Positions 32,995-44,274 of a stretch of 64,000 nucleotides of DNA are shown here, in pieces (the stretch's first letter is position 1; each line of letters starts with the position of its first letter). A program made the position numbers and the translations under genes. The stretch comes from Lepas anatifera (lineage: Eukaryota; Arthropoda; Thecostraca; Lepadidae): positions 558,001-622,000 of the forward strand of contig JAOTON010001478.1 in NCBI GenBank assembly GCA_034440635.1. The letters are read 5' to 3'. Under the pieces are notes generated by a model that saw only the letters and a program-made list of their open reading frames with translations, was not told where the DNA came from and made no database searches.

Positions 32995-35215
32995 CACAGT
33001 GATGCAGGATGCCTGAAAAACGGGACGAAATTGATAGCTCAATAAATAATAATGATAGAACAATGATTTTGGTTTCAATTTGAAGCTCTTCATCAGGCGA
33101 CTCAAACAAGCACACCAAATTTTGTTTTTACTCTTAACCCTCATTTTTCCAGGGGGTCGATTCTAACCCCCTCTTAATTTTTTCGCGACGGGAGAAAAAC
33201 TACTCGGTTTAGCGCAATGGCGCGTGGCAAGTGCGAACCAACATCAATTTTATACATCTTGACGAAATTTCAATCCCAGGTCAGGTCAGATCACCGAGTT
33301 ATGATGTAATTTCTAAGCCGATGTAAAGCAATGATGGTTCTCAAAAGAAGGTTGGCAAAAGCCGGGAATATTTCAGCTTCTAGAGGAGTTAGATCGAGTT
33401 TCTATACTCCATTCGAAAGCTCTTGTAGAGGAAAATCTAGAGCGGACATCCATTTTGAGGTCAGGCCCATAACGAAAGCACCAGAGCACCCCTTGGCACC
33501 CATTGGGTGCGCTACTTTATGCAGAGGCTATCGAGGTTTTTAACGGGTCTGACAGTGACTGTAGCTTTATGAAATAATTACATAGTCGCAAAACTCACCA
33601 TGCGATAAACTAAATAAAGGTAATAGTAATGGAAACAATTCATGATTGATAATTTGATTTAATGATTGAATTTCCCCAGTTGTTAGCCGGCAAACATTGG
33701 AAGTGAAAAATACATTCCCATGTCGTATTTATTAGCATTGGGAACACATTTAGGGGAGCGTCGGGTAATAAAACATCATCAGAAGATAACCACTGTTAAG
33801 CTTTAACAGCCGGCAAACGTCACAAAATGTGCGACAAGCGACTTTCTTCAAAATCCAAGAGAGGCAGTATGTACAGCCGGTTTGATACTGATTGGTAGGT
33901 ATTAGGCTGCGGTCGTTTTTTCAAAATATCTCTCAAGTGATGGTCCTTACAGACACCATTGGTGCCTCACCTGCTGCGTTTTAACTGGATGCATGAACTG
34001 ACGTGCGAAATACTTCATAATGTCCAAAATTTGGAAGCAATTGAGAAAAGACACGGCAAATCATCGGCATCGGTGAAAACAGCTTTTTGTCCATAATTTT
34101 CCAAATTTACGTCTCATCCAGTTTGCAGGGTCCCAAATTTAAAGAGCTCGTCAAAATTAATTGCCAGAGACGAAACGTTTATGAGAAGAGTAATCGTTTT
34201 TCAGATATTTCTTAAAGGAACTGACACTAATACCTACCAATCACTGGGGAACCGGCTCTATACATGACAGTCACTTTAAACAGGGGGCGGAGGCCAAAGG
34301 TTAACGGAAAATCGGTTTAAAATAACATTTTACAAAGGGGAAGAATGTGAGCCAAAATTCAAATCTGAATTTCCTTATTCAGGGCCTGATCTCGCTATGC
34401 CCTAATAAGTATTGAACTGACCCTAATACTTACTGAATTGACACTAATACCTGCTTTCGTTGTCTCAATTTACCCTCCTGCTTCTCAACTTTATTGCCTC
34501 CTTCAATTAGAGGCAGTCCATCAATAACGTTACGCATATTTTGTGATTTTTTACCCCCTTCCCTCATCTAAATGTGTCATTTGATTGGAGAAAGGAAATA
34601 ATACACGGCGATTGGTGGATGCCGCGCGCGTCATTGCCACAACCACCCGCCGACTGCGGGTAGAACATGAGCTCACTAAAACTGTCATAACTTTTTCGGC
34701 CGTCGGCTGCCGACCTACGAATTCCACCAATGTAAAGAAGATACGTTCCAGAATACATGGTATGATTTTCTAGCTGATCCTGACTGTGCCTTTTTTTGCC
34801 AGTCTAAGGAAATATGATGTATGTTATACATTTTAGCTCCGAAACATATGTTTATTAAAATGAACTCACTGCATTCTCTGGAGCAGCTAGAACCGTATTT
34901 TTGTAACCAGAAGGTCGCAAACATCCCAAGCTTTACGGTAGTATACGTTTTTTTATAGATGGCGAGGTGTGAGCACCTGTTATTAACGTTTTAGATTACG
35001 CTCTTATTTCTGGTCAGATACCCGTATTTAGAGAGGCAGAATAAGTTTCAAGTTTCAGCTCCTGTGAAACCAATGTGGTACGCTAGAGGAAGAAAATAAT
35101 TATGGTTTTCCGGGTTCCAAACAATTCTCAAACGTATCGCATACATTTGATACAAATTCTAGAAAGCCATTTTTGGCATTTTCGTCCCGTTTTTTAGGCC
35201 CGCTGCATCACTGTG
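32995..35215 (-). mobile_element. 2.2-kb non-autonomous Transib-like DNA transposon, copy 2 (inverted)
   Basis: Nearly identical by eye to 22914-25133 over its whole length, in opposite orientation, with the same CACAGTG/12-spacer/A-rich nonamer ends. Its left flank CTTTG (32990-32994) is the complement of CAAAG beside copy 1. Its right flank CAGGG (35216-35220) is the complement of CCCTG beside copy 1. No transposase is encoded. The few differences include single-base changes near 34990 and 34250. Confidence 0.88.
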
Positions 35216-36249
35216 CAGGGTGGCTGATATAGAGTCTCAGAACACAGTGGCGTAGCCAGGATTCGTCCAAGGAGGGGTCAGACTACCGTCGGGGGGGCCC
35301 AGGCCGGGGGTCCCCTTAGTAACCGGGCCCCATCTCCTATATCTTTCTTATAGTATTTTAATATTACAACACTCACACGAAGGAAATTTTGTTGTGCCTC
35401 TTTAAGCATTTATTCTTGTTTTGTTTATAGCTTGATTTTTTCGATCCGACCAAGTGTTGGTAAACTAAGGTCACCAAATATTAAGAATGGCCCATACCTT
35501 ATATGGTAGCGTGGCTATAATAACAGCTTTGTGCCATATTTCGGGAAGTTCAATGTTGATGCGCGCATAACCTGAGTCTACCTCAATTCACTCGGGTAAT
35601 CAGACATGCAATTGGAGGTCAGTCGTTTTGAGTACGAAGAAATGGTCTTCTACGGGAAATGATTAGCAATTATTTCCCGGTGTCGAATCCATGAACTCTT
35701 TAATCAGGAAATTTCCAAAGAAACGGAACAAAACGAATAAAAATGCAAGAGATATGGTAGTGTGTCCCGAACGTTACATAGCCTCTATTCCGTCGACAGA
35801 TCCTGTTGAGATCCAGTTACTTTCTTACCCTTGCTATCTAGTAAACGAACAAATTACCAAGACAATAGGCGCCCAAGATATCTATCGCCTTGGCTCACTC
35901 TGTTATTGTTATTTTCAAGCTTGCATACCTAGTTTTCTTTTTGGGATTATGCTCATCAATTTCTGTCATTACCCTTGTTTGTCTGGTTTCCTCTGAAAAT
36001 ATTTGAAAGTTGTTTATTTCAGAATATTTAGGAATGTAGTTATTAGTGTTAGGCTAATAGATTAAAAATTGACCGAAGTGCCAAATTCCCTGCTCGGTTT
36101 GCTCTTATGGTAAAATTAAATTAATTTTTGCCTTTCCTTAGATAATGGGGCCTGATCGACATGTTTCAATTTGTCTTTTTTAGTACGCAATAGGGGTAGA
36201 TACATTTTTTCTGAGGCATATGATTTTGAAAATTTTTATTTGAGCTCTG

Positions 36250-36619
36250 GGACCACCTAAGACCAACACTTGGTGACACTCACAAAGCTAATTTTCGGCC
36301 GCTCTCCCGATTAGATCTCAGGGGGTCTCTGAGACCGATTCACGGCGCCTCTTGATCAAAACTGGGGGCCCCTGAGAATCTCTCGGGGCTCCTGAGATTA
36401 GTTATCGGCAGCACCTCTGAGACTAATTATTGAGCCCCCAGATTTGCTCTGGAGGGAGGGGGTGAGACTGACTATCGTGGCCATCTCGATTAGCTCTTGG
36501 GGTCCCCTGAGGCTGTATTTGGGGTGGGGGAGGGGGCTGGGAATGACTTTCGACAGCCCTCTGAGACTTACTCTAGGATGCCCCTGAGAAAAACACCCGG
36601 GGGGGTGGTGGTGGTGTTG

Positions 36620-36650
<31 letters not shown>

Positions 36651-37660
36651 TGGCGGTGGCGGTGGCGGTGGCGGTGGCGGTGGCGGTGGCGGTGGCGGTG
36701 GCGGTGGCGGTGGCGGTGGCGGTGGAATTACCTCTGAGACTGAGTCTTTGGCGTTCCTGAGACTGACTCTCGGAGGCTCCAGACTAGCTCTCAGGGGCCT
36801 AAGGCTAACTCGGGGCCCGTGAGACCAAAACTCGGGAGCACCTCTGGGAATTACTCTCAGAACCCCGACATTAACTCTCGGATGTCCCTGAGACTGACAA
36901 CCGGGAGCCCTCTGAGGCTAACTTTTGGGTGCTCCCTGAGATTGACTCTCGGGGCCGCTTATACCAAAACTCGGGGGAGGGGTTGGGGGCACAGCCTGAG
37001 GCTAAATCTCGAGGGCTCTAAAAATTACCCCTGTGGGCCCCCTAAAACCAGCACTCTGCGGATCAACTTAGACTAACCCTCGGACCCCCGGATTAACTCT
37101 CGGGGCCACCGGAAAGTAAATATTGACTCCTGAGAGAGAAGCCCGTGAGACTATGAGGGCCCCTGAGACCGACTCTTGGGGTGCTCTGAGACTGACTCTT
37201 GGGGTTCTCTAAGACAGACTCTCAGGGGGACCCCCGAGACCGAATCTCGTGGTCCCCTAAGACAGACTCTTGGGGTCCCCTTGACCGACTCTTGGGATTC
37301 TCTGAGACTGACTCTCAGGGGCCCCCTGAAATAGACTTTTGTGGGGCCCTGAGAACCACTCTCTGGGGGCCCATGCTCGGCCCCCTCCCCTGAGACAGAC
37401 TCCCGGGGCCCCTGATACCGAATTTTGGGGCCCCGAAATCTACTTTCGGGGGGCCTTGAGACCGACTCTCAGGGCAGGGGCCTTGAGGCCGGCTCGGGAC
37501 GCCCTAAGAACGAATCTTCAGGGGCCCCTGAGACTGACTCTGGGGGCACCGTGATCAGAGAATCCTTTGCAGTGGTTCAGATTGGCCCGAGGGGGTCCTG
37601 CGGACGCCTAGGGCCCCCCTTGGCTACACCACTGCATCCACACTTTCGGGGGCCCCAGTA
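36250..37660. repeat. Degenerate 'gagactgactctcgggg' repeat region
   Basis: Loosely periodic copies of 'ctgagactgactctcggggg' with much divergence, continuing into the 21-bp array downstream. It lies inside the hAT-type element. Confidence 0.75.
36618..36724. repeat. (GGTGGC)n microsatellite
   Basis: An almost pure hexamer tract of about 107 bp with one AGTGGC variant. It yields an Ala-Val repeat in one frame, which I consider non-coding. Confidence 0.95.
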
Positions 37661-39660
37661 ATCATCATTTGGAGACCCCTAAAATAATTGCACCCCCAGA
37701 CAAATACTCCGGAGCCCCTTGATACTGATGCCCGGGGGCTCCTAAGACCAAGCTCGGGGCCCCACTTAGATCAGGCTCAGGGGCACCCTTAGACCCATGT
37801 TGGCGCTTTGCTCAGGAGTAACTCGACTCCGATGTTCCGAGGCCTTCAAGATCAATATTTCGAGTCCCCTTCCCCCGAGACTAATGCTCGGTACTCTAGA
37901 GCCCCTCGATGCCGATGCTCGGGGGTCCTGAATCCAGGCCTGGGGGCCCCTGAGACCAAACCCTAGGTCTTATGAGGCCAATACTCGTGCCGCACTCATG
38001 AGTCCTTCGATATCAATAGTCGAGGGCACCCCGAGGGGGGCCCTGAACCCCTGAGACCAAGCTCGAGGGGACCCTGAGACTAAGCTCGGATGCTCCCTGA
38101 GACCAAGCTCGAGGGCCCCCTGACACCAAGCTCGGAGGTTCCCTAAGACCAAGCTCGAGACCCCGTGAGACCAAGATCGAAAGGCCCATGAGACCAAACA
38201 TTGAAAGGCCCATGAGACCAAGCTTGCCCCCCCCCTGAGACCAAGCTCCGTTGTCCCCTGAGACCAAGCTCGGGGGCCCCTGAGACCAAGCTCAGGGGCC
38301 CCGAGATCAATGATCGGTATTCCAGAGCCCTCGATACCGATGATCGGGGGCCCCCTGAGACCAAGCTCGGAAGACCCGTGAGACCAAGCTCAGGGCCCCT
38401 GAGTCCAAGTTCAGGGTTCCTCTGCGACCACGCTCGGGGGGCCCTGAAACCAAGCTCTGGGGCGCCCTGAGACCAAAATCGACAGGTCCGTGAGTCCGAG
38501 CTCAGGGGGCCCCCGAGATCAATGTTCGGTACTCTGGAGCTCTCGATACCGATGATCAGGGGCCCCTGAGACCAAGCTCGGGGTCCCCTGAGACCAAGCT
38601 CGAGCGTTCCCTGAGACCAAGCTCGGAGGGCCCCTGACACCGAGCTCGTGCCCCTGAGACAAAGCTCAGGGGCGCTGAGACCAAGCTCGGGGGCCCCCTG
38701 AGACCAAGATCAGGGGTCCCCGAGACCAATGCTCGTGTTTTCCAGTGCATACAGTCAGCTTTATGCATCAGATGCCATCAGATGCCCCCTCAGACCAAGC
38801 TCGAGGGCCCCCTGACACTAAGCTCGGGGGAGAGGGGGCCTGAGACCAAGCTTGGGGGCACCCCTGAGACCAAGCTCGGGGGTTATCTGAGACCAAGCTC
38901 GGAGGGCTCCCTGACGCCAAGCTCGGGGGTCCCTGACACCAAGCTCGGGGCCCTCAGACCAAACTCGAAGGGCCCCTTGAGACCAAGCTCGGGAGCTCCC
39001 TGAGACCAAGCTCGGAGGGCCCAGACACCAAGCTCGGGGCCCCTGAGACCAAGCTCGGGGGCCCTGAGACAAAGCTTGGGGCCCCTGACACTAAGCTTGG
39101 GGAGAGAGGGGCCTGAGACCAAGCTTGGGGGCACCCCTGAGATCAAGCTCGGGGGCCCTGAGACCAAGCTCGGGGTTATCTGAGACCAAGCTCGGAGGGC
39201 TCCCAGACACCAAGCTCGGGGGCCCCTGAGACCAAGCTCGGGGGCCCTGAGACCAAACTCGAAGGGGCCCCTGAGACCAGGCTCGGGAGCTCCCTGAGAC
39301 CAAGCTCGGAGGGCCCCCAGACACAAAGCTCGGGGCCCCTGTGGCCAAGCTCGGGGACCCTGAAACCAAGCTCGGGGGCCCCTGAGACCAGAATCGAAAG
39401 GCCCGTGAGACCAAAATCGAAAGGCCCGTGAGACCGAGCTCGGGGAGGGGCCCTGAGACCAAGCTCGGGGGCCCTGAGGCCAAGCTCGGGACCCACTGAG
39501 TCTGAGCATAGGGTTCCCCCAAGATCAATACATCGATACAGCAATGTATTCGGTACTCTGGAGCCCTCGATACCGATTATCGGGGACTTCATGAGACCAA
39601 GCTCGGAAGGCCCCCCGAGACCAAGCTCAGGGGGCCCCCCGAGATCAATGTTCGTGTTTT
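37661..39660. repeat. About 21-bp minisatellite 'ctgagaccaagctcgggggcc'
   Basis: Many variable-length units. A longer phrase, 'ggagccctcgataccgatga', recurs at about 37900, 38325, 38540 and 39560, indicating higher-order duplication. Minus-strand frames of up to 208 codons (Trp-Ser-Gln-Gly-type repeats) arise from the array and are not accepted as genes. Confidence 0.9.
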
Positions 39661-39735
39661 TAGTGCATAAGGTCAGGCCAAGGGGGTCCGCGGACCCCAG
39701 GGACCCCCTCCCCTGGCTACGCCACTGTCAGAACA

Positions 39736-40930
39736 TCTCAAGGGGCCCATTCAAGCTCACGGCCGCCAGGTCAGTGGCTGTAAAGTCTTATAGGGGTCCC
39801 AGATCATCTCAGGGGCCCTCAGTTAAACACAGAGGCCCATATTAGCTCTGATGACCAGATAAGCTTAAGGGCCCGGATCATCCAGGGGCCCCTTTTCGGC
39901 ATATATGGAGTTTCAGAACAGTTCAGGGTTTCAATTAAAGGGAATGTGGCACCCTGGTCGAATCCTGGAATTTAGTGCAATTAGGCACACTTTTAGCCGA
40001 ACAAAATGAAACCACTCATGATTTCTCTGAAAAATGTACAATAAGCTCAATATTTTGTTTTTAAAAATACTCCTCTAGAAAAAGAAATGGATATCAGCCT
40101 GTGGATGATGTCACGATCTGGCAACCGCTACCATACTTGCAACCCTTCAAGGGCTTCGATTGGCTGATGCTCATCGCGACGTCAGCATATGTCGTCACAC
40201 CAGCAGCTCACAACAATGGCCGCCCGGCGACGGGCTGATGAGGGGGCTGGTGTCTGGTAGGTTTTAGCTTTTTTCTACGGAAATATCGAGTTCCAAAGCA
40301 AATTACATATGCAGTACCGGGCTTTCCGACTTGCTTTACAACTTGGCTTTCTCAGTTAAAATCACGTTATGAAGGTGTCACATTCCCTTCAAAGCTTATA
40401 CCCCAATTCCAGGGCAGGGGCCCTATTACTGTGGAGGGGCCTCGGATAAGTTTAGGGTCTTCTGTGCATCACAGGGGATCCAGATTAGCTCAAGGGACAA
40501 TATTAACTTTACGGTCCCAGCTCAGCTCAGGGGCCCCCCAGGTCGGTGGATATAGGGCCTGGCCAACTCACGGGGCTCTGTTCAAGGTCACGGTTCCTAG
40601 CTCAGTTTAAGCATCTTAGAACAGTTCATGCTGCCCAAACCATCTCAGGGGCGCTCAGTTCAGCTCAAGGGGCCCAGATTAGCTCGTATGGCATCAGAGG
40701 CCAATTCAGGTGCCCCGAGAAGCTCAGGAGACCTTAAAATCGACCCATAAGACCTTAACTTAGTTTAGGGGCACATGTAAGTTTAACGGGGTTCCAGGGC
40801 AAGCTATCGGGCCAGTTCGAGTTTCTTGCTTGATATTACAGTTGTTGATATTCTTATCTCCGTTGCGGGGGCCCATCACAGAAAAGTGGGGGGGGGCAGT
40901 GACCCCTGGCCCCCCCGGTTCCTACGCCTA
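39736..40930. repeat. GC-rich degenerate repeat ending in a hAT-like terminus
   Basis: Diverged 'agctcaggggcccag' phrases, related to 25134-25920 in inverse orientation. About 40870-40930 ends 'ggttcctacgcctacagtg', a hAT-type terminal sequence. The MITE at 39935-40392 is inserted in it. Confidence 0.6.
39935..40392 (+). mobile_element. MITE with AAGGGAATGTG terminal repeats, copy 2 (complete)
   Basis: The left end AAAGGGAATGTGGCACC and right end GGTGTCACATTCCCTT are imperfect inverted repeats; length is 458 bp. The TSD is unclear. It serves as the uninterrupted reference for the copy at 1848. A GACGTCA CRE half, a CCAAT-type box and ATF-like 'gatgtca' occur in its centre. Confidence 0.7.
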
Positions 40931-40959
40931 CAGTGTGAAGGAAAAATTCATGGACATGT

Positions 40960-41320
40960 TTCTACATGGCTGAGTCTAGAGAAAAAAACCCAAACTCATG
41001 CAATTCTACCAACAAACAAGTTCGGTTTCAGGAGCTCACAGGGATTATATTGGTGCCCTTTGTTAAAACAAGAAAAATAACCATCGAACAGCTTCACTTT
41101 TCATCAGAAGAAAACCAGGAAGATTTTGGAATAAAGAAAATCTCTCCAGTCCTGGTAAAGGTGAGAGCATGTATCGCAAGAATTCATCAAAATCCGAAGA
41201 TTTCCATCCAGTACCTGGCTGGGAAAGTGCAAGTCAGCAATTCATCAGCTCATCGGACCCTCAAGGAAGAGCTCAAGCTCAAGGCACACAAAATTAATAT
41301 TTTAATTCAGTCTTATTAGC
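40960..41320 (+). pseudogene. Mariner-like transposase N-terminal fragment (helix-turn-helix)
   Basis: An open frame (40966-41319) includes NPKISIQYLAGKVQVSNSSA, followed by HRTLKEELKLKAHKI. This is the pattern of the N-terminal paired-type helix-turn-helix of mariner-related transposases (S-x-R-x-L-A-x-x-x-x-I-S-x-x-S-V-x-R-I-L, then L-x-x-x-K-I). The frame ends soon after and no DDE/D catalytic domain follows, so it is a truncated remnant. Identification rests on motif resemblance only. Confidence 0.6.
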
Positions 41321-41494
41321 CATTGCTAAGAAGACGGTTGCTTGGCTCAGGCAACGAATGGCAGACTGCATGATCGCTAAAGGTGCCGCGGTCCGCAGTC
41401 CACCCACCTCCCTTGACTCACTAGGTGAGCTCACTAGGTTTCCTCCTCCTGCCTCGGATTCAGCTTTCAGTTCGGTGCACGGGTCGAAACAGTA

Positions 41495-41536
41495 TAACCT
41501 AACCTAACCTATCCTAACCTATAACCTAACTAACAG
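41495..41536. repeat. Short CCTAA (TTAGG-type) run
   Basis: 'aacctaacctaacctatcct' and following bases form an imperfect CCTAA repeat of about 40 bp. The complement TTAGG is the arthropod-type telomere repeat. It is too short to be a telomere. Confidence 0.6.
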
Positions 41537-41639
41537 TATAAGCTGGAGGTCATCCGGCTGACCGCCATGCCATTTCAACGCTGTTTTTATGGACAATCAG
41601 TCCAACTGAATATCGGGGCTCATTCTTTTCCAGGGCGTA

Positions 41640-41739
41640 CTCTGGCACGGACTGTCTGAAACAAGACAGCGGCAGCCTGGATTACAGGCTGCTTCGGGGT
41701 GCTCGTGTGTAGCGCGGAGTAGTCTAACCCGTGCCAGAG
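41640..41739. ncRNA. Candidate structured RNA or multi-branch fold-back
   Basis: A perfect 11-bp outer stem (CTCTGGCACGG at 41640-41650 with CCGTGCCAGAG at 41729-41739) encloses three hairpins: CTGTCT/AGACAG with loop GAAACA (41652-41669), GCAGCCT/AGGCTGC with loop GGATTAC (41672-41692), and GTGCT/AGCGC with a seven-base loop (41699-41715, one G-U pair). It resembles no RNA family that I recognise, and the outer stem is too long for a tRNA. It might be transcribed RNA, a ribozyme-like part of a retroelement, or a DNA fold-back. Confidence 0.35.
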
Positions 41740-42385
41740 AGACTGCAATGCTATGGGTCTGGTCAATAGGTATTGGTTAGTTAGTATTGGTTACTGGTAC
41801 CAGCTGTGGAAAATCCGAGAGCTCTTGTGCATCCTTGACTCATCTGCGGGATGGAAAACTAGGTTTTCTTTGCACGTATGTCGGTTTCTAGGTAGACGTC
41901 CAACTATTCTCCTAAATCACTAATCCATCTGCATATACCTCGAAAAAGAGGGAACAGGAGGCCTGACCCCCGCTTTTCGTCGAAAAAATTCTTCTTAAAA
42001 TCGAATTGGAAATTAATCTGAGTTCTGAAACCAATGCAGTGTATGAGAAGGGTAAAATAAGGAGCCGGAATCCGTTTTTGCTTTTAGCGGGGCTTACTTC
42101 GTCTGCAAGAGCTTGACAATGAATTTAACCCTCCACTTCTTTGTCAGTCGCCACGATTATTTGTCATTGTCAGACGTCTACCCTCCGCTAACAACTTGGC
42201 CTCAAACTTGTTGTGTACCCACCTCGGATGTGCAAGCGGGTTCACTCCACCAGGGGAGGGGTCAGCTGTCTGAGGGACGGCGGCTCGTTCGGGGGTTGTA
42301 CCTCATATCGGAGAACACGGTGGTGCAACACAAACAAGTGCTGGAAGTATACTGAATATGGACCGATGTTTGAGGGAGGAGGGGA
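41740..42385. other. Unassigned sequence
   Basis: Nothing recognisable beyond a small local duplication 'taggtattggttagttagtattggttactgg' region near 41765-41800. Confidence 0.35.
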
Positions 42386-42393
42386 CAGCAAGG

Positions 42394-44266
42394 CAGAGTT
42401 GTGCGTTTCAGAATTTTCTTGAGTCGACTCAACTCAACTCATATGCTGAGAGTGGTCAACTTAACTCTGACTCAACTCATTGTCAAGAGTTCAGTGAGTC
42501 GACTCAACTCCGACTCAATGCTAAATAATTCCGACTCAACTCCGACTCAACTCACGACTCAACTCAACTCAAACTTCGACTCAGTTTCAAAATATATAAA
42601 GGATAAATAATATAAATAAATAATAACAAATTAGTAAACCACTAAAAGACAAGCTGCGCAGAAAGTCCTACAGGAATATGAAGACTAATAGATGGTAGAT
42701 AAATTAATTAAACATTAAAAATTAATTATAGCCAAGAGCCATGGATATTTTTTTCTTCCAGACTGTCATTGCCAGATAAAGCTGCCACACTATGTTGCAA
42801 TGATTTCTGAAAGAAGCCTTGCATGTTTAACCAGGTGGATGGAATGGAAAGGAACCTAAATGGGTTAAGGTTACAACAAAATAGGGAAATAATTGCACCT
42901 CCATACTATCAGAAAAAGGTCCAGCTAAAAAAACATGATCTAAACTGTATTTTAAGGAATGATAAGGGTAATGCTTTTTTGTTTCTGTTAAAGAATAATG
43001 CTAGATAATTTTGATAAATGAAATATTCCTATGCCATGATCTGAACCAAAATCTAAGCTATAATTACTAGAGTACCTAGTTGCAATTGCAAATTCTAAGA
43101 ACTACAGCAAAACCTAGGAATAGTATACCACATCAATACCATAGGACAATAGAAATGGAAATTTTATCATCGTGTTGCATTAAATACATTCGTATTTTTA
43201 ACCCAATGCAATTTTCAGCTTGAAAACCTTCAATACAGCAGGCACCCTTTCTAGGGCCTTGGCAGGCACCTACCTATTACACTTCAAAATGGAAGCAGTT
43301 TGATAATTGCCAATGTATACGGCTTTCCAAATAGAATACGGACGACGATCAGATACAACCAGTAGCAAGAAATAATTCGTCTGATTCGTGCAATAATGGT
43401 ATTTCGATATTTTATCAAATCAGAGTTCAAACTTTTCTGTGCTGACAGTAAGAACTGCTTTTAATAGGTAAAATCAAAGCAGTAACTGCGGACGGCGCAT
43501 TTAGGACAAAAGAAACGATTTCATATATAGTTTAGAAATATTCACATCACTTTATTAATTATCACGTGACTTCTGCAATGTTTTATCCTGAAGCTAATTT
43601 AGCTTGATCCTATCCTTGACTAAATTTGTTCTTCAAAGACAGCAATGGCGCACTCTCTTGCCTGTGGTTATTCTTTTTATATTTATTGGAGTGAGGGTGG
43701 AACATTTGAGTGTATAACTGTGAGTGGTAGTTGTTGAAAAGAAGTAATACTAGATATTGATGATGAGGAGTTTTTGAGATATTTGAAATGCATTTCGCAG
43801 TGCATTCCACCTCTTGAAATGCTTAAGACAAGGCCAGAGATAGGAACCTGTTTAATTTTTTCGAGTACATGTATTATTTGTGCATGGGGATTTCTTCAGA
43901 CCGAATGGGCCTTTTTAAAATATGCAATTGAACCGTATAATAATTTGATATATTGAAACAAATTAAAACTTTGATTGAAACAATTGAAACACTGGAGGAA
44001 TAGGTATTCAAAGGAGGTTTCCAAAAGGTAGGCAAATTCAAACTTATTCAACATATTTACATACTGAGTCAACTTTTGTCTTCAACTCATTTGACTCGCT
44101 GTCTTCACAACTCAACTCAACTCAACTCATTGACGTGGTGTGAACCGACTCAACTCAACTCAACTCACCTGTCTAATTTTTTCGACTCAACTCAACTCAA
44201 CTCTGAGTCGAACGAGTCAGAATTTGAGTTAAACTCTGACTCTGACTCATGAGTCGCACAACTCTG
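42394..44266. mobile_element. 1.9-kb non-autonomous hAT-type element
   Basis: The ends CAGAGTTGTGCG and CGCACAACTCTG are perfect 12-bp inverted repeats, flanked by an exact 8-bp TSD, CAGCAAGG (42386-42393 and 44267-44274). Both subterminal regions (42420-42590 and 44065-44250) are packed with GACTCAACTC/GAGTTGAGTC motifs, as expected of hAT transposase subterminal binding sites. The AT-rich 1.4-kb centre has no transposase. Confidence 0.93.
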
Positions 44267-44274
44267 CAGCAAGG

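Larger units (their letters stand above)
35245..39727. mobile_element. 4.5-kb non-autonomous hAT-type element filled with minisatellite
   Basis: The ends CAGTGGCGTAGCCAGG and CTGGCTACGCCACTG form a 15-bp inverted repeat and are flanked by the exact 8-bp duplication TCAGAACA (35237-35244 and 39728-39735). About 1 kb at the left is ordinary AT-rich sequence; the rest is GC-rich repeat including (GGTGGC)n and a roughly 21-bp array. A second right-type end ('cttggctacaccactg', about 37610-37627) lies inside, suggesting nested or duplicated ends. A 101-codon frame at 35691-35996 shows no transposase domain. Confidence 0.88.

Noticed and set aside
32824..33144. 106-codon frame joining transposon sequence to a zinc knuckle
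   Set aside because: The knuckle is genuine gypsy gag, but the upstream part is the transposon right end read by chance; it is not a fusion gene.
22914..35215. Treating the two 2.2-kb copies as ends of one composite transposon
   Set aside because: Outer flanks CAAAG and CAGGG do not form a TSD, whereas the crossed flanks do. The inversion model explains all three TSDs.
35691..35996. 101-codon frame in the hAT-type element as a possible transposase
   Set aside because: It has no hAT dimerisation or DDE-type motif, is too short, and lies in ordinary AT-rich sequence.
36497..36760. Ala-Val repeat protein frame
   Set aside because: It comes from the (GGTGGC)n microsatellite; there is no flanking coding signal.
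38883..39509. 208-codon minus-strand frame
   Set aside because: It is composed wholly of the roughly 21-bp repeat; the low-complexity product is explained by the array.
41640..41739. Reading the fold as a tRNA
   Set aside because: The 11-bp outer stem, wrong arm sizes and absence of A/B boxes exclude a canonical tRNA; it is kept only as a structured candidate.
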